Source: JAJYKN01 sp035516155 (GTDB lineage Bacteria; Nitrospirota; UBA9217). From it: a stretch of DNA of 59,285 bases. This document shows positions 52,413 through 59,285 of this stretch, piece after piece. The stretch is taken from assembly GCA_035516155.1 (NCBI GenBank), contig DATJAP010000033.1:1-59285 (forward strand), read 5' to 3'. Positions within the stretch are counted from its first letter, which is position 1, and each line of letters opens with the position of its first letter. Under the pieces are notes generated by a model. The model did not search any database. It was not told where the DNA came from and saw nothing but the letters and a program-made list of their open reading frames with translations. A program made the translations under genes and the position numbers.

Positions 52413-52491
52413 AGGCACCTCCGCGCCGATCACAAAAAAGAGGAGCTAATCAAAAGCCTTCAGCCGGCCCTTTACGCTGCTGCGCGCTCTT

Positions 52492-52673
52492 CATTTGCCA
52501 AGGAGCGTCACCACATCTGCATCCGTAACCCGTTGAAATTCATAATAGCGACTGCCGACAGACATGAAATTCTCGGGGGTCTCGAGGCAGACAAAGGCAT
52601 TGACCATTTGCCGGAGTTTTGATCCCTTGGTCGCGGCAAAAGCGTTAGCTATGACCTCTCGACCACGAGCGGC
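52492..52673 (-). pseudogene. C-terminal remnant of a phosphoribosyltransferase gene
   Basis: Directly after the radical SAM stop codon the same frame continues as EVIANAFAATKGSKLRQMVN and AFVCLETPENFMSVGSRYYE, ending VTDADVVTLLGK. This matches the last 50 residues of type I phosphoribosyltransferase-family proteins, which end with an ETP-x(5-8)-G-x-x-Y segment. The nucleotide-binding core and start are missing, so this is a truncated relic fused to the downstream end of the radical SAM gene. Recognised by eye. Confidence 0.5.
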
Positions 52674-53411
52674 TTACTCTCTGGATTTCCTCCGGCTTGC
52701 GTCCAGGCTAAAGTTCATGGTCATCCTCCTGAGCCGTTCCTCCACGGCGGGATAAAGAATAAGCTCCTCTTCCTCAAAGCCCTCGAACGCAGGATGAATT
52801 GTTTTAAGCCGCTTGCGCAGGTCCTTGATACGTTCTTCGTTGCTGAAACTTACCATACACGCCGGATGTACATCCACCCCATGCTCCACGAGATATTCGA
52901 GGGCCTTGAGCTGGAGTTCGAAGGCCTCCGGAATCGCGCCGGTGAGGCGGGAGAACTCCTCCTCGCACGCGCCCTTGAGACTTACACGCACGTGGAGATT
53001 CGCAAACCGTGCAAGGTCTTGAGCATAGGTCTCGTCGCTGCCGATGAGGATGCCGTTGGTCTCGAGAATGAAGAGATAGTCCTGAGGGACCAGTTCGAGG
53101 ACTTTCATCAGGTGTTCCCGGCAGATTATGGGCTCGTTCCCGCTGATCCTGAGCTTCTTGAGTTTCCTCCGTTTCGCAATGCCTATGAGCCGCTTTGCAA
53201 CGTCCTGGGGCGTATACGGCGAACCACATGTTTCCGGCCTGGTGGTTACATTCCATGACCAGCAAAAGACGCAGCGCAGGTTACAGCCCACGCAGTCCGC
53301 GGTCGCGATGCCGCCATAGAACTGAGCCGGCCTGAAGCGGTAGTATTTCCTGCGGTCTCCGCTGCAGACGATCTGCATTGTGGCTTCCGCTGTATCCAGA
53401 GGATCGAACAT
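52674..53411 (-). CDS. Radical SAM protein, 245 aa
   Basis: The signature CVGCNLRCVFCWSWN holds the CxxxCxxC ligands for the 4Fe-4S cluster. SAM-binding follows in KLKKLRISGNEPIICREH and LFILETNGILIG; the end of the barrel has LHVRVSLKGACEEEFSRLTG. The protein resembles small radical SAM activase-like enzymes such as PflA or uncharacterised single-domain members, without an auxiliary cluster domain. Substrate unknown. It precedes the THUMP gene on the same strand and follows the FmdB-like gene by about 75 bp. Confidence 0.88.
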   Translation of the reverse strand: MFDPLDTAEATMQIVCSGDRRKYYRFRPAQFYGGIATADCVGCNLRCVFCWSWNVTTRPETCGSPYTPQDVAKRLIGIAKRRKLKKLRISGNEPIICREHLMKVLELVPQDYLFILETNGILIGSDETYAQDLARFANLHVRVSLKGACEEEFSRLTGAIPEAFELQLKALEYLVEHGVDVHPACMVSFSNEERIKDLRKRLKTIHPAFEGFEEEELILYPAVEERLRRMTMNFSLDASRRKSRE

Positions 53412-53484
53412 AGCCTACCTTTCCTTTTGCCCCCCCACAGCATGAAAGATCCGAGTCAAACCTATTCTTCCGTAAAAAATGTAC

Positions 53485-53652
53485 TCATGATTTCTTGTCC
53501 GTTTTTGCAAAGAACGCGGTAAACTTCTTTTCCACGTTCTCCTTTTTACAGCCAGGGCACTTGATTTTCGGCTTGGAATCAAATTCCTTGAACGACAAAA
53601 CAACGGTGAATGTCTTTTTGCAGTCTTTGCATTCATAGTCGTACGTAGGCAT
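53485..53652 (-). CDS. FmdB-family zinc ribbon protein, 55 aa
   Basis: The frame begins MPTYDYECKDCKKTFTVVLS and has a second cysteine pair, KCPGCKKENVEKKFTAFFAK, ending TDKKS. This is the standard FmdB zinc ribbon (two CxxC knuckles). The ATG at 53652 follows gaggagg with 8 bases spacing. The gene is small and overlaps longer non-coding frames, so it is easily missed. FmdB proteins are of unknown biochemical function. It may share a promoter region with the divergent radical SAM gene at 53771. Confidence 0.9.
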   Translation of the reverse strand: MPTYDYECKDCKKTFTVVLSFKEFDSKPKIKCPGCKKENVEKKFTAFFAKTDKKS

Positions 53653-53770
53653 GATGGGCACCTCCTCTGAAATGATTGCCGGAACTCTGGTATTATAAAT
53701 ATATCATGGAACAACGGGAGGCCGCCGGAGGAATTATTCGCAAAACGCAAGAATAGCAGGCGCTCATTAC

Positions 53771-54694
53771 ATGAAACGTCCGACTATCATGCCAGCCTAT
53801 CTTAAGCTCCCTAGCGCAGAACTGGCCGAAAAGGTCAAGACTGCGGAGGCGATCCTCAAGAGTTGCACCCTCTGCCCCCGGGAGTGCAAGGTGGACCGGA
53901 CCGCGGGTCAATTCGGGTTCTGCAGGACCGGAGACATGCCGTTCGTCTCGAGCTGGGGACCTCATTTCGGCGAGGAGCGGCCCCTGGTGGGGCAGCATGG
54001 CTCAGGGACGATCTTCTTCGGGAACTGCAATCTCGGCTGCATCTTCTGCCAGAACTATGCCATCAGCCATTTTGGCGAAGGGAGCGAGACGTCCTTTGAA
54101 AGGCTCGCGGAGGTCATGCTGGAGCTCCAGGGCATGGGCTGTCACAACATCAACCTCGTTACGCCCACCCATCAGATGCCCATGATCCTGCGCGCCCTCT
54201 CAATAGCCGCACGGGAGGGCCTTACGATCCCGATCGTCTATAACTGCGGAGGGTACGAGTCCCTCGAAGCCATCAAGCTCCTTGATGGTGTCGTGGATAT
54301 CTACATGCCGGACTTCAAATATGCCGACCCGGAAACGTCTTTCAAATATTCAAAGGCTCGAGACTATCCTTCTCTGGCAAAAGCGGTCATCAAGGAGATG
54401 CACCGTCAGGTGGGAGATCTGGTGATGAATGAATCCGGCGTTGCCGTACGAGGACTTCTGCTGCGGCATCTCGTCCTTCCCGACGGCATCGCCGGGACCC
54501 GGGAGGTGGTCCGGTTCATTGCGAAGGAGATATCAAAGAACACCTATGTCAACATCATGGGCCAGTACTATCCTTGCTACAAGGCATTCGACAATCCGCC
54601 CCTCGACAGAAGGATCACAAGGGAAGAATTCGCGGAAGCTGTGAAGCTCGCCCGGGAAGCCGGCCTGAGGCGGCTCGACGGCGTGACGCTGTGA
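53771..54694 (+). CDS. Radical SAM protein of the pyruvate-formate-lyase-activase-like (PflX/YjjW) type, 307 aa
   Basis: An N-terminal cysteine motif (LKSCTLCPRECKVDRTAGQF, then GFC) precedes the radical SAM site GNCNLGCIFCQNYAISH. SAM-binding residues follow around MGCHNINLVTPTHQMP and PIVYNCGGYESLEAI. The C-terminus contains RHLVLPDGIAGTREVVRF and YVNIMGQYYPCYKA, typical of the PflX-like family. The extra N-terminal Cys set may bind a second cluster. The substrate is not known. The gene is divergent from the FmdB-like gene across about 120 bp. Confidence 0.88.
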   Translation: MKRPTIMPAYLKLPSAELAEKVKTAEAILKSCTLCPRECKVDRTAGQFGFCRTGDMPFVSSWGPHFGEERPLVGQHGSGTIFFGNCNLGCIFCQNYAISHFGEGSETSFERLAEVMLELQGMGCHNINLVTPTHQMPMILRALSIAAREGLTIPIVYNCGGYESLEAIKLLDGVVDIYMPDFKYADPETSFKYSKARDYPSLAKAVIKEMHRQVGDLVMNESGVAVRGLLLRHLVLPDGIAGTREVVRFIAKEISKNTYVNIMGQYYPCYKAFDNPPLDRRITREEFAEAVKLAREAGLRRLDGVTL

Positions 54695-55187
54695 TCGCAT
54701 ATCGCCTTCGGGAACTGCCTGGAGGAGCGGGACGCCTTATTATGGCGGTCGCTACGTCGATCACGGCGCCGTTCAACCCTTTTTCATTTCCTGAAATGTT
54801 CTTACTGCTCTTGATGACATGGTTACACCAGGGGACCATTGTCTAACGTTTTGATCATTAGTCTACACCGTATCGTGCTGTTTGGACATCTTGCCCACTA
54901 CGAATGACCTCCTGACAAGAAAGGTGCTTGGTCACGAGTACGAACTGCCGATTATCGCGTGGCTCAGACTCTACCCCGTCACCTCCGGCTTTGATCACCT
55001 CCTTCCGGCAGAGGCCGGTGTTGCAGGGTGATGATCCGTCTCCCTAGAGGATTCATACTTCTGTTCCAATTGCTATAATAACTAGTAGAGAGCAGGGTTT
55101 TTACCCCTGCACGGCGATTGAAACAGGGCATCTTTTAACAAGGCTGAACGCCACGCATTTGTTGATGCGATTCGGAAGGTCACTTTC
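54695..55187. other. Intergenic region, possible small gene fragment
   Basis: About 490 bp without an assignable gene. A + strand run near 54902-55030 reads NDLLTRKVLGHEYELPIIAW and then LRLYPVTSGFDHLLP; it looks protein-like but has no start signal and is unrecognised. A tataat hexamer near 55073 could be a -10 element for the next gene. Confidence 0.35.
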
Positions 55188-56033
55188 ATGATTGATTACC
55201 GCATCATGAGCAATGACGAGCTGGTAGGCACGCTCTTCACGAACGAGGACCGCCTTCCACGCGAGGCTGTGGACGAGTTCCTCTGGCGCGGTCGTGACCT
55301 CGTACCGCGGCTCGCGTCGATCGTCTCCGACTCTTTTTATTGGAACGAATACCGGCCCCGCTGGTGGGCCGTGGTCCATGCCGTGTACATCCTCGGCGCT
55401 ATCGGTACGCCCGATACGGTTTTACCTCTTCTTAAATCCCTTCGGTACGCCGACGCATGCGAGAACAACTGGGTCACCGAGGAGCTGCCGTCGATCTTCG
55501 GCAAGATTGGATCGCCGGCAATCGAAGGGCTCAGGAAAATCGCCGGCGATGTTACGTCCGGATGGCTTGGCCGCAGCGTGGCCTTTGAAAGTCTCGCCGC
55601 CATCACCATCCCGCATCCCGATTTCGGAGGGGAAATCTTTCGTTTCATTCACGCGTGCTTTTGCAGCGAGAGCGAAGACCGGCGGCTCCGCCAGTCGGCG
55701 GGCCACATTCTCCTCGACTTCCTGCGCACTGAGTGCCAAGAAGACCTCGTCGCCTTCGGGAAGGATGAGAAACGGCGACGTGATGAAGACCCGTCGTACC
55801 GATTCGCCTTCACCGACGATGAGGTTGAAAAAGAGTTCAGGGGCAAAACCATGTCCCTCGATCCCTACACACGGGACTGGCTGTGCTTCTATGATCGCGA
55901 GGAGATCGAAGATCGCCAGAAGCAGTGGGAGGAGGAAATTAAACGCACCCGTGAGGAGAGCGATGAGTTATGTCCCTTCGCGGCCGACAGGCATCAAAAG
56001 AAGTGCTGCCTCGGCAGGCTCGGCGCAGACTGA
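55188..56033 (+). CDS. HEAT-like protein with SEC-C-type C-terminal cysteine motif, 281 aa
   Basis: The N-terminal 190 residues are helical repeats of HEAT type (AVHAVYILGAIGTPDTVLPL, LPSIFGKIGSPAIEGLRKIA). The middle is charged (DRQKQWEEEIKRTREESDEL). The end CPFAADRHQKKCCLGRLG resembles the SEC-C metal-binding motif (CPCGSGKKYKKCCG-type) found in SecA and in DUF1186-like proteins. The start follows ggaaggtcactttc. Cytoplasmic, probably a protein-interaction module with one zinc site. No specific function can be assigned. Confidence 0.72.
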   Translation: MIDYRIMSNDELVGTLFTNEDRLPREAVDEFLWRGRDLVPRLASIVSDSFYWNEYRPRWWAVVHAVYILGAIGTPDTVLPLLKSLRYADACENNWVTEELPSIFGKIGSPAIEGLRKIAGDVTSGWLGRSVAFESLAAITIPHPDFGGEIFRFIHACFCSESEDRRLRQSAGHILLDFLRTECQEDLVAFGKDEKRRRDEDPSYRFAFTDDEVEKEFRGKTMSLDPYTRDWLCFYDREEIEDRQKQWEEEIKRTREESDELCPFAADRHQKKCCLGRLGAD

Positions 56034-56764
56034 CCAGCGCCTGCATAATGAACATGAAAACGACGTCACCTCTCAAAAAACTGCTCTTGCAGTGAGGGCA
56101 ATATCAATGCATAAGAGATTCACATTTTACGCAACAGTGATCAGGAAATTTATTGGTCGCGACACGTACTGGAGAAGGATCACCGCTCCAGAATCTGCAA
56201 CTTTTCACTTTCTTGCATTTGTGGCATGTGTGGCAGGCAACATAAAAACGTTGCTTCGCATGCGCTGCCGGTTTCAGCCGATATTTTTCGATTCTCTTAC
56301 GTGCCGGTATTTTGCAGATCATCACGGGGTATTTGCAAGGCCTGCGCTCATGAGAATATGTCAACAAAACAATGAAGACGGATATCCTGCCAAACATTAC
56401 CACTCAGTTTTGAAGACAGTAACTTGGGTTGGGTTCCCCGATGGGCTTTTTTAATGCTTCGTTTCTGGAATGAACAGCACATCGACACTCGCGACTTTCA
56501 ACTTGAAGCAACGTATTCACCCGATTTCCGAACGTTGCACTCTGCACCTACAATCAGGTACCGGGTTGGTGAATACTACATGAAATCTGCGTCAACGCGC
56601 AGGTGAGGCTTGAGTCGCTAAAAGTCCCTCTTTTTTGCTACAATATAAGCAGTTGAAATATCATGCAAACTCACACGGCTGCTAAAGAGACGTGAGAACA
56701 CGGCGCCGGGACAGACAAGAACTGTCAGGGTGCGGTAGAACCTAATTTCTGGCAGGATGAAACC
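56034..56764. other. Intergenic region upstream of the V-type ATPase subunit gene
   Basis: About 730 bp. Apart from the doubtful Cys-rich frame at 56104-56403 nothing is recognised. The 100 bp before the V-ATPase gene probably carry its promoter; a tacaatataag run near 56638-56648 is AT-rich. Confidence 0.35.
56104..56403 (-). CDS. Doubtful Cys/His-rich small protein or relic, up to 99 aa
   Basis: The frame carries several cysteine pairs: CHTCHKCKKVKSCRFW in the middle and FPDHCCVKCESLMH at the end. Such a pattern could be a zinc-finger protein or a relic of one. There is no clear ribosome binding site, and the N-terminal part is not typical of a globular protein. Kept because the cysteine spacing is unlikely to be neutral. 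Confidence 0.25.
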   Translation of the reverse strand: MVMFGRISVFIVLLTYSHERRPCKYPVMICKIPARKRIEKYRLKPAAHAKQRFYVACHTCHKCKKVKSCRFWSGDPSPVRVATNKFPDHCCVKCESLMH

Positions 56765-58651
56765 ATGATAACAAAAATGTCAAAGGTTGAGATTGTCGGG
56801 CCGAAGGAGTCTATTCAAGATGTCATCGTTCTCCTGAAAAAACTCAACGTTCTGCAGATCGAACCGGAGAGCGATTTGTCCACTGTAAGAGAAGTGAAAA
56901 AGGATAAAGTCCGCCCCTTTCTGCACGATACCCGGGAACGCGCCCTCTTTGAGCGTCTCTTTCTGATCGACTTGCGCCGAAAAATCGACGAGCTTTTCAT
57001 CTATTTCCCCAAAATAACGGCGCGAACGAGTTATATTCAGCCGGAAACGATCGCCGGGACTGTTCTCCATATCGTCGAGAATCATCTCAAGGTGGCCAAG
57101 ACGCTCCATGAACAAGAGACCGAGTTAAAACAGGACGTAGCGGAGCTTGGACACTTTGCAGAATTCCTGAATACGCTTGACTCGCTTTTCAAGGATGCCC
57201 GCACTCCGCCGTCTTTTGACATAATCGGCCTTACCATCAAGGATCAGAGCTCCGTGGACCACATACGCGCAATGGTTTCGAAGATGACGGGAGGAAACTT
57301 CAAGTTTTATACCGTTCCGGCCGGTGACGGCACGCTCGCCGGCATGATCACCATAGAAAAAGACGTTGCAGAAGCAGTGAGCAAAGGATTGACTCGCGAA
57401 CATGTCCCGGAGATGAGCTTTCCCCCGGAGTTCGACAACCTCTCCCTTCCTGACAAGATTACCTATCTTGAAGCGCAATCGCTGAAGCTGACGATGGAGA
57501 TCGAATCGATCGAGAGGGAGCTGGCGGAAATGGGCCACCGCTGGATGCCGCTCTATCAACGGATAAGGATATGGATTGACGAGCGCATTTCACTGCTCGA
57601 AGCTACGGCATCGATATATCAGACTCAGATGTGCTTCTACCTCCACGGGTGGATGCCCTCGGAGGACGTGGTGCGGCTGAAGGCTCAACTTGACGCGTCG
57701 TTCGGGATGCAGGTGGTGCTGGAAGAGATACATGTCCGCGAAAAGGATCTCGAACAAGCCCCGGTCGTGATTTCGAACCCGCCTTATTTCAAACCGTTCG
57801 AGATTTTCGGCCGGTTGCTTCCGCTTCCGGCATACACGTCCCTTGATCCGACGCCATTCATCGGCATATTCTTTCCCATCTTTTTCGGCATGATACTGGG
57901 CGATTCGGGATACGGTGTTATTCTCGCGGTCCTGGCCTTGTTTTTGCGCAAGAAGTTTGCGAAGAACAGGGATGTTGCCAATGCGTCCACAATTCTGTTG
58001 GTATCGTCGCTCTATACGATATTGTTCGGTCTGCTGTATGGTGAGCTGTTCGGCGATCTCGGCGAAAGGCTGTTCGGCCTGAAGCCATTTTTGATAGACC
58101 GGCGAACGTCAATCGTCCCCATGATGCTGTTTGCACTCTCGGCAGGGGTGGTTCATATCCTGGTGGGGCTGGTGCTGGGTGCCGTAACCGCGTCAAAAAA
58201 ACATTTCCAGAAGGAGGCCATTTACAAGATTCTGAACATCGTTATTATCGTCCTTATGGTCACCGTGTTCGCCTCATTTTTCGGATATTTCCCCGCGTTA
58301 CTTTCGAAGCCGATCATCATCGCGATTCTTGCCATTACTCCGTTTTTACTTTTCACCGGTGGGCTTTTGGCTCCTCTTGAGCTCCTGAAGAGTATCGGCA
58401 ACATTATTTCCTATGTTAGAATTATGGCCATCGGCCTCACTTCGGTCCTGCTCGCTTATGTGGCGAACCAGCTCGCAGGCCAAATGGGTGACATTGTAAT
58501 CGGCGTGACAATGGCCGTAATGCTCCATATCCTCAACATTGTCCTTGGCCTATTTTCACCAACCATTCATTCACTCAGACTTCACTACGTCGAGTTTTTC
58601 AGCAAGTTCGTCGAAAGCGGCGGAAAAAAATTCGAGCCGCTCGGAAAATAG
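56765..58651 (+). CDS. ntpI: V-type ATP synthase/ATPase subunit I, 628 aa
   Basis: The first 340 residues are a soluble arm (MITKMSKVEIVGPKESIQDV, long coiled helices, VLEEIHVREKDLEQAPVVIS). Seven or eight transmembrane helices follow (PTPFIGIFFPIFFGMILGD, LLYGELFGDLGERLFG). The proton-path arginine is in the penultimate helix region at ISYVRIMAIGLTSVLLAY. This is the subunit-a/I homologue that couples proton or sodium flow to rotor movement. In complete V-type operons it is followed by the rotor-ring subunit gene; here the next gene is convergent and unrelated, so the rest of the ATPase must be elsewhere or absent. Confidence 0.92.
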   Translation: MITKMSKVEIVGPKESIQDVIVLLKKLNVLQIEPESDLSTVREVKKDKVRPFLHDTRERALFERLFLIDLRRKIDELFIYFPKITARTSYIQPETIAGTVLHIVENHLKVAKTLHEQETELKQDVAELGHFAEFLNTLDSLFKDARTPPSFDIIGLTIKDQSSVDHIRAMVSKMTGGNFKFYTVPAGDGTLAGMITIEKDVAEAVSKGLTREHVPEMSFPPEFDNLSLPDKITYLEAQSLKLTMEIESIERELAEMGHRWMPLYQRIRIWIDERISLLEATASIYQTQMCFYLHGWMPSEDVVRLKAQLDASFGMQVVLEEIHVREKDLEQAPVVISNPPYFKPFEIFGRLLPLPAYTSLDPTPFIGIFFPIFFGMILGDSGYGVILAVLALFLRKKFAKNRDVANASTILLVSSLYTILFGLLYGELFGDLGERLFGLKPFLIDRRTSIVPMMLFALSAGVVHILVGLVLGAVTASKKHFQKEAIYKILNIVIIVLMVTVFASFFGYFPALLSKPIIIAILAITPFLLFTGGLLAPLELLKSIGNIISYVRIMAIGLTSVLLAYVANQLAGQMGDIVIGVTMAVMLHILNIVLGLFSPTIHSLRLHYVEFFSKFVESGGKKFEPLGK

Positions 58652-58806
58652 ACAGCAGAGGGTATATTGTGCGTCCAAGTTGGAAAACTTTTTGCTTCAA
58701 AGAATGGAAACTACAACCAGATCCGGAAGATAGGCCGCACCACTGCTTCAATCAGTGATTCGACACGTTATATATAGCTAGAGCATGAGGTCTTCTAAAA
58801 TAAAAG

Positions 58807-58828
58807 GGGCGATGATAGCTCATCGCCC
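58807..58828 (-). terminator. Intrinsic terminator of the small membrane-protein gene
   Basis: gggcgatga and tcatcgccc form a 9-bp stem with a tagc loop; on the minus strand the hairpin is followed by cctttta and further T-rich bases (58795-58806). It lies about 55 bp beyond the stop of the membrane-protein gene and 155 bp after the V-ATPase stop, so it may act in both directions. Confidence 0.75.
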
Positions 58829-58882
58829 ATGAAGTTTCTGTGCGTAATGCTGCGAAGTTTTTGTTGGTGTCTCTTTGAGCGG

Positions 58883-59200
58883 TTACGACTTTACTGAAAC
58901 TTCCTGTTTCTCCCGGATTGCGGCGGGTGCGGACACCGCGAGTCCGGCCACCGTCCCGAGAAGCCCACCGACCACGATACAGACTGCAGCAGCGCAGGAT
59001 ATTCCGATCACGATCCCTATCACCACCGCTGCCCGGACAAAGAGTGTGGGCTCTACTGCGCCGCCCATGAGTTTCTGGATGAGAATCAGGGTTCCGTAAC
59101 TCCCGAAATAGAATCCCGGCATGATACCGAACACCAGGAACACCAAACCGCCCACCGTCGCGCCTATCTTCATCCCCGCCTTTACCGATTCGTTCTTCAT
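58883..59200 (-). CDS. Small membrane protein, 105 aa
   Basis: An aaggagaacgaacc site precedes the ATG. The product has three to four hydrophobic segments: IGATVGGLVFLVFGIMPGFY, a short amphipathic TLILIQKLMGG, AAVVIGIVIGISCAAAVCIV, and GGLLGTVAGLAVSAPAAI. The C-terminus is charged (REKQEVSVKS). The Gly/Ala-rich helices suggest tight helix packing. No family is recognised. Its position next to V-ATPase subunit I is convergent, so a functional link is not implied by an operon. Confidence 0.72.
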   Translation of the reverse strand: MKNESVKAGMKIGATVGGLVFLVFGIMPGFYFGSYGTLILIQKLMGGAVEPTLFVRAAVVIGIVIGISCAAAVCIVVGGLLGTVAGLAVSAPAAIREKQEVSVKS

Positions 59201-59285
59201 GGTTCGTTCTCCTTGTCTTTGAATTTTTGTATGGTTGTTTTTTCAGCCTGTCGTTATTTGCCGCCGGCAATCGCTGTCTTTTCCG

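Noticed and set aside
51843..52622. 259-codon + strand frame covering the THUMP gene
   Set aside because: The opposite strand encodes recognisable THUMP and phosphoribosyltransferase sequence, so this is a shadow.
53415..53750. 111-codon minus-strand frame before the radical SAM gene
   Set aside because: A different frame here encodes a typical FmdB zinc ribbon with a good ribosome binding site.
58752..59270. 172-codon minus-strand frame at the right end
   Set aside because: Arg/Gly/His-rich shadow of the small membrane protein encoded in another frame.

Overview
The window looks like a chromosome segment of an anaerobic or facultative Gram-negative bacterium with a moderately high G+C content. 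The best guess is a Desulfobacterota (former Deltaproteobacteria) or Nitrospirota-like lineage. The evidence is a Tat-exported selenocysteine formate dehydrogenase with FdhE, FmdE and ModE-type proteins nearby, lipoproteins and outer-membrane proteins, a V-type ATPase subunit I, and an energised TolQ/TolR/AgmX envelope module of the kind known from Myxococcus. The lineage is inference; no rRNA or marker gene is present.

Layout. (1) 1-1231: left edge with a possible insertion-sequence end and one small gene. (2) 1232-26862, minus strand: a ten-gene operon. It begins with a giant 4638-residue protein (about 13 DUF11-like modules, two SdrD_B-like modules, OmpA-like domains, C-terminal beta-barrel). 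A small beta-rich secreted protein, three TPR proteins, a small secreted protein, a TolQ/ExbB protein, two TolR/ExbD proteins and an AgmX/PglI-type TonB-like protein follow. Upstream lie a response regulator with an AraC output domain and a chimeric partial copy of it made by tandem duplication. I read this as a proton-motive-force-driven envelope-spanning machine related to the Agl-Glt/Nfs family. (3) 27512-35815: formate and molybdenum region with a MoeA-like gene remnant, modE-like gene, fmdE-like gene, fdhE, and a three-subunit FDH-N-type formate dehydrogenase with Sec196. A ZTP riboswitch stands in front of a broken 2Fe-2S gene, followed by a two-CW protein. (4) 35842-38864: a coiled-coil zinc-ribbon protein and a GH5 lipoprotein. 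(5) 39009-44178, minus strand: a fluoride-response locus. One fluoride riboswitch precedes antiporter, Usp, crcB (frameshifted), tandem DUF190 and DUF2934. A second fluoride riboswitch precedes a dynamin-like GTPase.

(6) 44456-59285: mixed housekeeping and accessory genes. They include DUF1579, an unknown secreted helical protein, a SufR-like regulator with a candidate operator, an M28 peptidase, a DHA2 drug exporter, an FGE-sulfatase-type protein and a THUMP protein. A phosphoribosyltransferase remnant, two radical SAM proteins flanking a short FmdB-like zinc ribbon, a HEAT/SEC-C-like protein, V-type ATPase subunit I and a small membrane protein complete the region.

The two most notable systems are the giant-protein/Tol-like operon with its duplicated regulator, and the fluoride locus in which a second fluoride riboswitch appears to control a bacterial dynamin. 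All functional statements come from reading motifs and context; no database search was run.
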